Source: JACKOB01 sp024234575
GTDB taxonomy: Bacteria > Pseudomonadota > Gammaproteobacteria > Pseudomonadales > Oleiphilaceae
Length of the DNA stretch: 64,000 nucleotides
Assembly: GCA_051208035.1 (NCBI GenBank)
Contig: JBPJFZ010000013.1
Location: 59,770-123,769 of the forward strand
Direction of reading: 5' to 3'
Part shown: piece by piece, positions 8,342-16,754 of the stretch
How the letters are laid out: each line of letters starts with the position of its first letter
Numbering within the stretch: position 1 is the first letter of the stretch
Made by a program: the position numbers and the translations under genes
The notes under the pieces: generated by a model
Seen by the model: the letters and a program-made list of their open reading frames with translations, nothing else
What the model was told of the DNA's origin: nothing
Database searches by the model: none

Positions 8342-9622
8342 ATGCATCCTATTTACTCGCCAAGTAAGTCCGCTAAAAAAGTTATTATCGTCGGTGGTGG
8401 CCCGGCAGGCCTGATGGCGGCAGAGTTGCTCATTAAGGCCGGTTTGCAGGTGCATTTATACGATGCTAAAGCCTCTGTGGGCAGAAAATTTTTGATCGCC
8501 GGTAAAGGCGGCATGAATCTGACTCACTCTGAGCCATTGGCCGAGTTTCTGCAGCGTTATTACGATAAATCCACGTGGCTTGCGCCGATGTTGCAGCAAT
8601 TCGGGCCCGCGCAAATGCGCGATTGGGCAAAGGGGTTGGGTGTAGAAACGTTTGTCGGCAGCTCGGGAAGGGTTTTCCCACTTGATATGAAAGCGGCACC
8701 TTTACTGAGGGCCTGGGTAAGACGTTTGCGTCATGCCGGGGTTGTTTTTCATACGCAAGCACGCTGGATTGGTTGGGATACGTCCGCTTCTGCGGGCAGG
8801 CAGGCGTTGTTTAGCTTTGCTGAAACTGCCCGCCATGAAAGTGAACCAACCCTCGTATCCTATGATGCCATGCTGTTGGCTTTGGGTGGGGGGAGCTGGG
8901 CGAAGTTAGGTTCAGATGGCCAGTGGCAATCTATTTTGCGAGAAGCCGGCGTTGATATCAGCCCGTTAGAGCCAGCTAACTGTGGCTTTGAAGTTGCCTG
9001 GACAGAGCATCTGCGCAGTCGTTTTGCCGGTGAGCCATTGAAGCAGGTCACACTTGAATGTGTTGATGATGAAGGTAAACCTGTGGTGCGCAAGGGAGAG
9101 TTTGTTATCACCGAGCGAGGTGTTGAAGGTAGCCTCATATATGCTCAGTCACGCTGGATCAGACGCGCCTTGGTTAAATCCGCCCCCGTTACGGTCTATC
9201 TTGATCTTGTTCCGGCTATGTCGGTAGAGAAACTGGTGCAGCTATTGGCAAAACCATCCCGAGGTAAATCTATTGCCAGCGTCTTGAAAAGCCGTTTGGG
9301 TATTCAAGGTGTGCGCGCGGCATTGTTGCGAGAATGCGCCCCGGCATCCGCTTTTACACAGCCGCAAAGCCTGGTTAGTTATATCAAACGTTTACCGTTG
9401 CAAATAGAGCGGACTCGCCCTATTGATGAAGCTATTAGCAGTGCAGGCGGGGTAACCGTTAACGCAGTAAATGAGCAACTAATGTTGCACAAGTTGCCAG
9501 GCGTGTTCTGTGCGGGTGAAATGTTAGACTGGGAAGCACCAACGGGGGGATATCTTTTTACCGCTTCTTTTGCGACAGGATATGCGGCGGCGTGTGGCAT
9601 GATTGATTATGTGAAGTCGTGA
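8342..9622 (+). CDS. Flavoprotein, HI0933/PP_4765-type (TIGR03862-like)
   Basis: A predicted FAD-dependent oxidoreductase of 426 residues. The N-terminal Rossmann signature VIIVGGGPAGLMAAE (residues 14-28) binds the ADP part of FAD. The HI0933-family motif AGKGGMNLTHSEP follows, and the C-terminal FAD motif is PGVFCAGEMLDWEAPTGGY. The family is widespread but its substrate is not settled, so I give no specific reaction. It is monocistronic, divergent from the aot operon. AAGG lies almost against the ATG, an unusually short spacing, so the exact start is slightly uncertain. Confidence 0.85.
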   Translation: MHPIYSPSKSAKKVIIVGGGPAGLMAAELLIKAGLQVHLYDAKASVGRKFLIAGKGGMNLTHSEPLAEFLQRYYDKSTWLAPMLQQFGPAQMRDWAKGLGVETFVGSSGRVFPLDMKAAPLLRAWVRRLRHAGVVFHTQARWIGWDTSASAGRQALFSFAETARHESEPTLVSYDAMLLALGGGSWAKLGSDGQWQSILREAGVDISPLEPANCGFEVAWTEHLRSRFAGEPLKQVTLECVDDEGKPVVRKGEFVITERGVEGSLIYAQSRWIRRALVKSAPVTVYLDLVPAMSVEKLVQLLAKPSRGKSIASVLKSRLGIQGVRAALLRECAPASAFTQPQSLVSYIKRLPLQIERTRPIDEAISSAGGVTVNAVNEQLMLHKLPGVFCAGEMLDWEAPTGGYLFTASFATGYAAACGMIDYVKS

Positions 9623-9839
9623 TTAGCAATCCTCAAAGGATAGTTAAACCTGTATGCTTTGGGGGCTAATTCTATTCGTTATTTTATTTCCGGGTGTAAC
9701 AACGTTTACGAATGATGCTGGTGGTGCTTACCTGTCGTTGCAAAAATGTATCCCGTTACTAACAAATTGCAACAGTGGCGATTGAGCCGCGGACGTAGGA
9801 TAAAAGTGTACTCTAGTCACTTTTTCTTAGAAGGTATCC

Positions 9840-10610
9840 ATGCTGCTATCACTCATATTAACGTTTGTGTTCGTGATACCCTTGCTTATTTATGCAGCGC
9901 ATCTGGTACAGAAAATCAGACTGGAAAAGGCACGTCGAGTGGCAGAGCTGACGTATCGCTACAAGATCTCTCATGCCATCATTTCTGGTATACCCCCTCA
10001 ATACCTTTCCCAAGATCTGTTGGTATTTATTCTGGGTGAAAGCATACAGATATTGCAAAGCCTCCGTCGAGAAACTCCCCGAGATGCAAGGCTGTCTCTG
10101 GCGCTGTCCAATAAAAAGCAGCATCTGCAAGAGGTGCAGAACACCTACGTAAAGCCGCAGCAAACTGTGCTGTCATCGGTGAAAGACGCAAAGCTCGTGC
10201 AGGCAAGATTGTCTGCCTTGCGTAATATTATTTCGGTGCGATCGAATAAAAATCAGCTGGATATGTCGGAAGGGAAAAAAATGATTCGACATGTAAACTG
10301 GCAGATTGTGCGTTGCATGACCGATGTGTTGATGGAGCGTGCAGCTAAGCTGGCCGAAGGGAAAAGCTATCGCCTGGCCATTCATACCTACAACAATGCC
10401 CTGCGACTCTTTGCTAAGCTGCCAGGGCATGGTAAAGCGATGTTATCTGCCGAAAAGTGTCAGCAACGTATTGAAGCGGTCGAGATCGAGTTTCGTAAAT
10501 ATTTGGCAAAGGTTGAAGAAGAGAATAGAAATAATCCCTCCGAAAAACGGCCGACGACAATTGAAGAGGCCTGGGAGAAAAAGTACGGTGGTACGCTCTG
10601 CGCCTCATAA
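9840..10610 (+). CDS. Membrane-anchored hypothetical protein with helical C-terminal domain
   Basis: I do not recognise a named family. The 256-residue protein has one N-terminal membrane span (about residues 3-24, LLSLILTFVFVIPLLIYAAH) followed by a long, charged, mostly helical region. Residues near 190-215 (YRLAIHTYNNALRLFAKLP) look like a TPR-type helix pair. The likely topology is anchored in the inner membrane with the bulk in the cytoplasm. GAAGG lies 6 bases upstream of the ATG. A small hairpin (9802-9824) with a T-run precedes the gene. The next gene is convergent and starts only 1 bp past this stop. Confidence 0.75.
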   Translation: MLLSLILTFVFVIPLLIYAAHLVQKIRLEKARRVAELTYRYKISHAIISGIPPQYLSQDLLVFILGESIQILQSLRRETPRDARLSLALSNKKQHLQEVQNTYVKPQQTVLSSVKDAKLVQARLSALRNIISVRSNKNQLDMSEGKKMIRHVNWQIVRCMTDVLMERAAKLAEGKSYRLAIHTYNNALRLFAKLPGHGKAMLSAEKCQQRIEAVEIEFRKYLAKVEEENRNNPSEKRPTTIEEAWEKKYGGTLCAS

Positions 10611-10611
10611 T

Positions 10612-12063
10612 TTATTCCTGCGGTGATTTTTCTTCTTCTTTTTTCTTTGATCTGCGTTTTCTCGTCACGGTTAGCCAGTCCAGGACGACACCACTAATCG
10701 GGTTAAAGCGTGAAACGCGAAACACTATTTGCAACACGGCAGGGCGTTTTCGAATTCGGGGCTCAACTGCCCGCGGTATAAACCACAATGTTATGCCTGC
10801 CCGCATGGCTCCAGAAAGAAAAAATACAATAAACAGAGCAGACGCAGGTTGGATGCTTTCGGGCAACATTACAGCAATCGTGGGTGCTTTGGCTGCCACG
10901 AATCCGCCTAACAACGCACCGATAAAAATGGCCGTTGCGCCAAGGGAAGATTGCACGGCAGCATAGGCGGCAAAGTGCGTCTTATGAGGTCTTATATCGT
11001 AGAGATAATTGGCGGTACTTAACGAAAATCCACTCCAGGCGAACCCGGAAATGGCTTGTACCAAGAGCAGATAGTATTCGTTGGGAGAAAACAACCACAG
11101 TACCGGCAGTGAAGGCAAAATGGCGCTGGTGATGGTCATAACCAGACGATTGCCATACTGGTCGCTGATGCGTCCCCACAAGCCAAGTGTTAAGAACTGC
11201 GTGGCAATCGACACCACAGCATTGAGGCTAAACTGGAAGTAGCTGAATTTAAGCTCGTTAAGCATATAAACGGCGAAAAACGGGGCAGAGATTGCCACCA
11301 TCCCCTGCATACCCGCAACGAAAATCGTGTAATTTCTAAATGTTGGCTCTTTAAGTGATGAAATTAAGGGAGCGATTGTTTCTCGCAGGCCAAGCTTGAG
11401 TGTACCGGCTTCATTCACATCCGGGTCATGCATCTGATGCAGATAAAAGCTTGAGAATCCTCGTCCTGTACTGGCAATAAGAAACAGGAGGGTAAAGCCC
11501 AGCCAGACCGCTTCGATACTGGCACTGATACTAAGCAGTGCGCCTCCGCCTAAGAAAATGCCCAGCGAGGCAATCATGGTTAGCTTTGTGCGCCCGGCAA
11601 AGAACACACCGCGACGCCTTTCGGGCACTATGCTGCCCATCCACGCGCGCCATTGCGGTTGAATCAGGTTTTGACAGGCGTGGTAAAGTACCGCCAGGGT
11701 GATCAGCCAAAAAACATTCGTGCTTTGGGATAGTGCTAAAACCGCGATCAGTGCGACAACAAGTGCCTGCACACCAGCGACGCTATACACCAATGGTCTT
11801 CGCGGCAGGACGCTACCCAGCCATACCGAGATAAGCTGCATCAGGGCGCCCACAAACTGGGGAATTGCAGTCAGTAGCCCCATCTGGGTGGAGGTTGCCT
11901 GCAAGTGAATGGCAAAGGCGTTGAGAAAGTTATCGCTGGAGGCAGTCATGGTCGCAGATGCTACCGCCTCTTTTTGAGAAGACTTTAAAGTTTTACGTAG
12001 CCACTCCTTTCTCCTTCGCCCTTGATTTCGGCTGCTGGATTGTTTGGGCTCGGTGGCTGACAT
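10612..12063 (-). CDS. MFS transporter
   Basis: A major-facilitator-superfamily inner-membrane transporter of 483 residues with about 12 predicted membrane spans between residues 45 and 445. Both termini are rich in basic residues (NQGRRRKEWLRK near the N-terminus; TRKRRSKKKEEEK at the C-terminus), placing them in the cytoplasm. The conserved MFS loop is seen in LWGRISDQYGNRL in the second half. GGAGGG precedes the ATG. No linked enzyme or regulator suggests a substrate. The gene is convergent with the one ending at 10610, with essentially no spacer. Confidence 0.85.
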   Translation of the reverse strand: MSATEPKQSSSRNQGRRRKEWLRKTLKSSQKEAVASATMTASSDNFLNAFAIHLQATSTQMGLLTAIPQFVGALMQLISVWLGSVLPRRPLVYSVAGVQALVVALIAVLALSQSTNVFWLITLAVLYHACQNLIQPQWRAWMGSIVPERRRGVFFAGRTKLTMIASLGIFLGGGALLSISASIEAVWLGFTLLFLIASTGRGFSSFYLHQMHDPDVNEAGTLKLGLRETIAPLISSLKEPTFRNYTIFVAGMQGMVAISAPFFAVYMLNELKFSYFQFSLNAVVSIATQFLTLGLWGRISDQYGNRLVMTITSAILPSLPVLWLFSPNEYYLLLVQAISGFAWSGFSLSTANYLYDIRPHKTHFAAYAAVQSSLGATAIFIGALLGGFVAAKAPTIAVMLPESIQPASALFIVFFLSGAMRAGITLWFIPRAVEPRIRKRPAVLQIVFRVSRFNPISGVVLDWLTVTRKRRSKKKEEEKSPQE

Positions 12064-12237
12064 TAGGCCCTCCGGCCGGTTAATCTGAAGAGAATGTTAC
12101 ATAAGCAATAGTCGCTTTCTGCAGAGTATAGTCTTTTTATTTGCTTCTTTAATCTGAAAACACGAAGTCTTAACTGATAAAGCAAACTACACTTAGACAT
12201 AAGGCCGTCTCAAGCTAAATGTATGTGAGGTTGTAAC

Positions 12238-13377
12238 ATGGCTCTGAAATTTTGTGGTGGCATAGTATGGCTCTATCTCGCATTGCGTATTTTTGTTGGG
12301 CTGCTAATTGTCCCTGCCTCTGGCTGGGCGGCCAGTACGTATCGAATAGGCTTTTTTATCCCCGATGACACGCCTTTTTGGTCTCGTGTCGCTTTGTTTG
12401 CGAAAGCGGCGGCGAAAGATCTCGATGTTGACATTACAGTATTTGATGCTGATGCCGACCGAATTTTAATCACCCGACAATTTAACCGTGCACTTCAGCC
12501 AGATGAGAAGTTTGATGCCTTGATTTTCCCAAACTTCTTAACAACAGCTTCTGTGATGATTGAAAGTTGTGAGTTGCAAAAAATGCCCTGTATTCTTTAT
12601 AACAGCGATGTTGACGGGGCAACTAAGGTGAAGCTCGATGGTCCCGGCAAGTCATCAGGTTATTGGGTGGCGCAGTTGATACCTGATGACGAGGGCTCGG
12701 CCGTGTCGATTACCAAAGAGTTATTGGTAACTGCCAAGGGGGCTCAAGTACATGGGTTAAGTCTGGTGGCTGTTAATGGCTATCGCGCAGATGCACCAGC
12801 CATTAAGAGAGAGCGCGGGCTGCGGAAAGCACTTGCGGGCCAGGATGGTCTAAGGCTGAATCAGATTTTTTATACAAACTGGAGCGAAGAAGAGGCGTAT
12901 GAGCGCACACTAGGCTTTTTGCCTCGGTATCCCGACACAAATATTATTTGGTCAGCCAATTATCGCACCACTGAAGGTATTCTGAGGGCGCTTGCAACAA
13001 CAAACCACCAGCCAGGGGTCGATGTTTTTATCAACTCCTATGATATTGATCCCATATCCTTACAGAATATCGAAAGCGGATCCATTGCGGTTGCAGCCGG
13101 AGGGCATTATGTTGAGGGTGCCTGGAGCGTGGTGATGGCCTATGACTATCTTATGGGGCGACGTTATACCCCTGAAGATGCGGTGATATATACGCCCTTA
13201 TTAATCGTTAAGAAAAGCAATCTCTCGTTGGTCAGACAAGCACTCGTGCAATTGGAAAACAATCCGGAAACACTGGATAAAGCCGACTTCAGCCGTTTTT
13301 CATTGGTCCGCAACCCGCAGCTAAAAAAATATAGCTTTTCCCTAGAAGCCGTTTTATCTGAAATTATTCTTCCTTAA
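12238..13377 (+). CDS. Periplasmic sugar-binding-protein-like protein (Peripla_BP_4/LuxP type)
   Basis: A 379-residue exported binding protein. A signal peptide (about residues 1-32, ending PASGWAA) is followed by a type-I periplasmic-binding fold starting STYRIGFFIPDDTPFW. Such proteins bind sugars or signalling molecules and feed an ABC importer or a sensor kinase. No permease, ATPase or kinase gene is adjacent, so the partner is unknown. GAGG sits 7 bases before the ATG. The next gene, another binding protein of a different fold, is convergent. Confidence 0.8.
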   Translation: MALKFCGGIVWLYLALRIFVGLLIVPASGWAASTYRIGFFIPDDTPFWSRVALFAKAAAKDLDVDITVFDADADRILITRQFNRALQPDEKFDALIFPNFLTTASVMIESCELQKMPCILYNSDVDGATKVKLDGPGKSSGYWVAQLIPDDEGSAVSITKELLVTAKGAQVHGLSLVAVNGYRADAPAIKRERGLRKALAGQDGLRLNQIFYTNWSEEEAYERTLGFLPRYPDTNIIWSANYRTTEGILRALATTNHQPGVDVFINSYDIDPISLQNIESGSIAVAAGGHYVEGAWSVVMAYDYLMGRRYTPEDAVIYTPLLIVKKSNLSLVRQALVQLENNPETLDKADFSRFSLVRNPQLKKYSFSLEAVLSEIILP

Positions 13378-13416
13378 TGCTCTGGGTCTTTTGATGGTAT
13401 TAACGACACGCTGGCA

Positions 13417-14193
13417 TCACTGATTAGTTGTCAGCATGGCCGGCATGGTGAGGTTGTGTTTTCGCAAGATCTTTTCAAAGGTGCCATTGGCGGTTATTTC
13501 CGTTAGCCCTTTATTGAATGCGGTAATTATGTTTGCATGGTGCGGGTTTCTATAGCCGCTAATGACATAAACGTAGTTATTGCTTATCGCAGGTTCAACA
13601 AACACCAGTTTTTGCAATGAGGAGGGCGACTCTTTTGCCAGCCGTGTACGGGCCACTAACTCGTTTTCAATGGCTAAATCGACACGGCCCGCTTCAAGCA
13701 TGCGTATGCCTAGTAAAAAGTCGCTGACGTCAACTGGTCTGTACTCTTTAGAACTTAATAGCCTATCTCCGTAGCCATAGTCCCTCACTAGCGCGAGTGA
13801 TTTGTTGCGCAGGCTCTCGAGGGAGGTATAAACAAACTTATCCGTTCGTTTCTTAATGAATTTCAGCGGGCCATCAATATAGGGGCGGCTGAACATATAA
13901 TCGTTGCTGCGTTCTTGAGTCCACCAAGCGTCAAGTATAAGGTCTATTCGGCCTTGTTTGACCTCTTCCATCGCCCTGGCCCAAGGTACGATTTTATTAG
14001 TAACAGTATAACCCTGGGTACGAAATGCTGCATCGGCCAGCTCAACAGAGACTCCGCCACTATCTAGATCGCTGTCGATATAGGGAGGCCATGGATCTGC
14101 AGCCGCAGTGAGTGGGATTAAATCCCCGGCGTAGGCATTGATGGATGCAGAGCAATAAAGCAGGGACGCAAAAAGGTAGAGAAATTGCAACAT
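13417..14193 (-). CDS. Substrate-binding protein, SBP_bac_3 family, orphan
   Basis: A 258-residue periplasmic protein of the polar amino-acid-binding (SBP_bac_3) fold. The start at 14193 (ATG) gives a proper signal peptide (MLQFLYLFASLLYCSASINAYAG); the longer frame to 14238 begins with TTG and adds a charged leader that would spoil it. Family features include ADPWPPYIDSD, GVSVELADAAF and GRIDLILDAWW. It has no linked permease or ATPase. Stand-alone members like this are common in marine gammaproteobacteria, and some act as sensory rather than transport proteins. Confidence 0.82.
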   Translation of the reverse strand: MLQFLYLFASLLYCSASINAYAGDLIPLTAAADPWPPYIDSDLDSGGVSVELADAAFRTQGYTVTNKIVPWARAMEEVKQGRIDLILDAWWTQERSNDYMFSRPYIDGPLKFIKKRTDKFVYTSLESLRNKSLALVRDYGYGDRLLSSKEYRPVDVSDFLLGIRMLEAGRVDLAIENELVARTRLAKESPSSLQKLVFVEPAISNNYVYVISGYRNPHHANIITAFNKGLTEITANGTFEKILRKHNLTMPAMLTTNQ

Positions 14194-14500
14194 AGGCCTC
14201 TTGGATTTAATAAAAAATTTACTTTTGTGGTCTTTCAAATGGCGTCTATCAATGTCCGAATACTGTGACAGTTATGATAAGTGTAGCTGTAGATATTTAT
14301 CTTGTGAAAGAAGCGATAAAGTGATTTATCTCTCTGCTTTACTGGCAGACCCTAGAACAAAACTTAAAGAGTTCATGCAGTGCAAACGGCTCACCTTATG
14401 ATCGACAGGTACTTGACCCAGGGAGCAAATAATCAATGATGAATAGACTGGGCTGAGGACATCAGAACAATATGGCCGAGATTCTTTATCACCTGAAAAT

Positions 14501-14529
14501 AAAAAAGCCCCGTCCGAAGACAGGGCTTT
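14501..14529 (-). terminator. Intrinsic terminator, distal copy
   Basis: Minus-strand hairpin with a 10-bp stem (one G-U), a UUCG tetraloop and a run of six U. It is identical to the copies at 14619-14647 and 14737-14765 because it lies in the 118-bp repeat. Confidence 0.85.
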
Positions 14530-14618
14530 AAAATAAGTGGTGCCCAGAGGCGGAATCGAACGGGGACGCCGAGTTCACCGACACTGGCGCTAAGCGCCTA
14601 AAATATATGGTTCGAAAT

Positions 14619-14647
14619 AAAAAAGCCCCGTCCGAAGACAGGGCTTT
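14619..14647 (-). terminator. Intrinsic terminator, middle copy
   Basis: Same 10-bp stem, UUCG loop and U6 tract as the other two copies; part of the second 118-bp unit. Confidence 0.85.
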
Positions 14648-14736
14648 AAAATAAGTGGTGCCCAGAGGCGGAATCGAACGGGGACGCCGAGTTCACCGAC
14701 ACTGGCGCTAAGCGCCTAAAATATATGGTTCGAAAT

Positions 14737-14765
14737 AAAAAAGCCCCGTCCGAAGACAGGGCTTT
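14737..14765 (-). terminator. Intrinsic terminator of tRNA-Phe, proximal copy
   Basis: Begins 8 bases after the encoded CCA of tRNA-Phe. The 10-bp stem with a stable UUCG loop and U6 tract should stop most transcripts, so the distal repeats would be transcribed only by read-through. Confidence 0.9.
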
Positions 14766-14773
14766 AAAATAAG

Positions 14774-14849
14774 TGGTGCCCAGAGGCGGAATCGAACCAC
14801 CGACACGGGGATTTTCAATCCCCTGCTCTACCGACTGAGCTATCTGGGC
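14774..14849 (-). tRNA. tRNA-Phe (GAA anticodon)
   Basis: A 76-base cloverleaf on the minus strand. The acceptor stem is GCCCAGA/TCTGGGC with encoded CCA, the D-arm contains GCTCAGTCGGTAGAGC, the anticodon arm is GGGGA-TTGAAAA-TCCCC with anticodon GAA, and the T-arm is GGTGG-TTCGATT-CCGCC. A single-gene transcription unit with its own promoter and terminator. Confidence 0.98.
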
Positions 14850-14875
14850 AACATGTTGCTTGGCAACGGGGCGCT

Positions 14876-14904
14876 ATTTAAATGCTTTTCGAGATTAGAG
14901 TCAA
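14876..14904 (-). promoter_or_regulatory. tRNA-Phe promoter
   Basis: Minus-strand TTGACT (14899-14904) and TTAAAT (14876-14881) are separated by exactly 17 bases. A G/C-rich discriminator (GCGCCCC) follows, as usual for stringently controlled stable-RNA promoters. The tRNA begins about 26 bases beyond the -10. Confidence 0.7.
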
Positions 14905-14942
14905 GCGTCTTTTTGCAAATACTTCAGAAAAAACAGTATTGT

Positions 14943-15218
14943 TTATTTTTTAGTCTCTGGCACATAGCCTTCTGCCTGATCGACCTCTTTGTTCTCGAAA
15001 AAACATAGCATTTGTTCAGCAAGATACTCACGCGTTCGAGGGTCCATCAAGCTCAATCGTTTTTCATTGATGAGCAGTGTTTGATGTGCCATCCAAGCTT
15101 GCCAGGCTTTTTTCGATATATTGTTGAAAATATCCTCTCCCTTTGGCCCAGGCATAGGAGGGAAGTCGAGCCCTTCAAGTTCTTGGTTATATTTCCGACA
15201 TACAACAAGTCTGGTCAT
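14943..15218 (-). CDS. yggX: Fe(2+)-trafficking protein YggX
   Basis: A small cytoplasmic protein linked in enterobacteria to iron handling and oxidative protection of Fe-S clusters. The start at 15218 gives 91 residues, the family length, beginning MTRLVVCRKYNQELEGLDFP with the conserved Cys7 and the PPMPGPKG motif. The longer frame to 15275 adds unlikely residues. In related bacteria yggX directly follows mutY; here two rightward signalling genes (15419-16728) separate them, so yggX needs its own promoter. Confidence 0.95.
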   Translation of the reverse strand: MTRLVVCRKYNQELEGLDFPPMPGPKGEDIFNNISKKAWQAWMAHQTLLINEKRLSLMDPRTREYLAEQMLCFFENKEVDQAEGYVPETKK

Positions 15219-15418
15219 TGTTAATTCCTTTGCTGGTGTTGAGAGTGCTGTTGCATAGTAATGAAAAACTTGCAACCGGCCAAGAACAGATGCAGGGTGG
15301 CAGAAAGTTTTTCGCCCACAACCTATATAGGGTTATGCCAGTGGAACATATTGGTGGCTATTGACGCTTTTTTGGCTAGACTAATCAGTAGGTAGGTCTG
15401 TATTGTCAGGGCGATGAA

Positions 15419-15757
15419 ATGAGTGTTTGTCTAAAAACATTGGCGCAATTGAGCAAAATGATGCGGGGGAGGTTTCCTGCGTTACTCGAAAAGTATTTGT
15501 GTGAGACAGACGAGCTGATCGCGCGATTGACCACTTCTGATTCGGCAGAGGATAGAGTGAGGGCAGCACATAGTATCAAATCGACAGCAGCGTCTTTTGG
15601 CGCTTTGAAGCTGAGCTCTTTGGCAGCGGAATATGAGGCTTGTCATGGAAGTTCAGCACTTGCAGAACAGTTGAGGCGGGAGTTTGCATTGGTGACTGCA
15701 GAGTTTAAAAGCTACCTTGCTTCTCTTAACGAGCCCTGCGTGAGGGTCGCCCCTTGA
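15419..15757 (+). CDS. Hpt-domain phosphotransfer protein
   Basis: A 112-residue stand-alone histidine phosphotransfer protein. The Hpt motif is AAHSIKSTAASFGA with the phospho-acceptor His51; helices before and after form the expected four-helix bundle. Such proteins shuttle phosphate between a hybrid kinase and a receiver. The stop overlaps a TTG start of the receiver-GGDEF gene (TTGA), so the two are translationally coupled and this protein probably phosphorylates or is drained by that partner. No kinase gene is adjacent. It lies between yggX and mutY. Confidence 0.87.
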   Translation: MSVCLKTLAQLSKMMRGRFPALLEKYLCETDELIARLTTSDSAEDRVRAAHSIKSTAASFGALKLSSLAAEYEACHGSSALAEQLRREFALVTAEFKSYLASLNEPCVRVAP

Positions 15758-16728
15758 AAGTCTTGTTAGTAGATGATTCCCTTGTTGATCGTATGATTGT
15801 AGAGAGTTTTCTGCAAGATTTAGGGCACGAGGTGATCATTGGCGAAAACGGTCAGGAGGCGGTGGAACTCTACAAGCAGTGCCAGCCTGATCTGGTACTA
15901 ATGGATGAAGTAATGCCCATTATGAAAGGGCGAGAAGCTGCAAAGTGTATTCGTGATTTAGAGGATAATTGGACGCCGATAATATTTTTGAGCGCTTGCT
16001 TTAGTGCTGATGATATCGCCGCAGGCATAAAGGCGGGAGGTGATGATTATCTTGCCAAGCCGGTTGAGCAGAAAATTCTAGCGGCCAAAATGCAGGCGAT
16101 GCAGCGTATTTCTGCAATGAGGCAAAAGCTTTTGACTGTCTCAAAAGAACTTGAGCGGGCCAATGAAGAGCTAAAGCACCTTGTTGATGTTGATGGCCTG
16201 ACGGGGTTGTCGAACCGACGCTACATAGATCGCTTTTTAAAACATGAAATCGCTCGCTGCGCACGAAGTCGTCAGACTATGGCGGTAATCATGTGCGATA
16301 TCGACTATTTTAAAAAGTACAATGACAGCTATGGTCACATGCGTGGTGATGATTGTTTGAAGACTGTTGCTGGTGCTTTGAAGTCCTTTACCCGACGTGC
16401 GACCGATCTGGCCGGGCGTTATGGTGGTGAAGAGTTTTTAGTCATTTTGATTGGTCTCGACCCTCAGGATGTGATGGCCAGGGCTGAGACTTTAAGAAAG
16501 GGTATCATCGATCTGAACATACCTCACGAGCAGTCTAATGTATCCCACTGCGTCACCCTCAGTGTGGGTGCGTACATTGGTATCCCTGAAGTCGAGACAA
16601 CGGCGGCTGAATTATTACAGTATGCCGATAAGGCGCTTTACGCCGCCAAAGAAGGTGGCAGAAATCAGGTACGATTAAGTCCTGGCTCTATGCCAGAAGC
16701 ATTTCCAGATCCTCTTGCAGACTCCTAG
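15754..16728 (+). CDS. Response regulator with GGDEF domain (diguanylate cyclase)
   Basis: Predicted phosphorylation-controlled cyclase that makes c-di-GMP from two GTP. Residues 1-120 form a receiver with DD at 7-8, phospho-acceptor Asp51 and Lys102. A coiled linker (about 120-143) leads to a GGDEF domain from LVDVDGLTGLSNRRY to the end. The active-site loop reads GGEEF (224-228), a functional variant, and the inhibitory I-site RxxD (Arg215-Asp218) lies exactly five residues before it. The start is TTG, supported by MKVLLVDDS at the very N-terminus and by the 4-bp overlap with the Hpt gene. 324 residues. Confidence 0.92.
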   Translation: MKVLLVDDSLVDRMIVESFLQDLGHEVIIGENGQEAVELYKQCQPDLVLMDEVMPIMKGREAAKCIRDLEDNWTPIIFLSACFSADDIAAGIKAGGDDYLAKPVEQKILAAKMQAMQRISAMRQKLLTVSKELERANEELKHLVDVDGLTGLSNRRYIDRFLKHEIARCARSRQTMAVIMCDIDYFKKYNDSYGHMRGDDCLKTVAGALKSFTRRATDLAGRYGGEEFLVILIGLDPQDVMARAETLRKGIIDLNIPHEQSNVSHCVTLSVGAYIGIPEVETTAAELLQYADKALYAAKEGGRNQVRLSPGSMPEAFPDPLADS

Positions 16729-16754
16729 ACGATAAAGCTTGCGCTAACTTGTAA

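Larger units (their letters stand above)
14497..14797 (-). repeat. 118-bp tandem repeats downstream of tRNA-Phe, carrying the tRNA 3' end
   Basis: Two complete identical units (14497-14614 and 14615-14732) and a third partial unit (14733-14797) that runs into the tRNA-Phe gene. In transcription order each unit holds an intrinsic terminator, an A/T-rich stretch, a perfect hairpin (GGCGC-TTA-GCGCC), the nonamer GTGTCGGTG also found in the tRNA, and then the last 24 bases of tRNA-Phe including CCA. The nonamer and the 24-mer adjoin in the tRNA but are split by 14 extra bases in the repeat. The arrangement recalls the 178-bp repeats after E. coli tyrT. The stretch 14194-14496 holds nothing I can identify. 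Confidence 0.9.

Noticed and set aside
14562..14614. Repeat spacer considered as the 3' half of a tRNA-Leu (TTTTAGGCGC and a variable-arm-like stretch)
   Set aside because: No paired anticodon stem or acceptor 5' half can be built; the likeness is too weak.
14497..14797. Tandem repeats considered as a CRISPR array
   Set aside because: Units are contiguous identical 118-bp copies with no variable spacers, and they contain a tRNA 3' end.
14497..14849. Integrated prophage or genomic island at the tRNA-Phe 3' end
   Set aside because: The repeats are adjacent with nothing between them, and no integrase gene is in the window.
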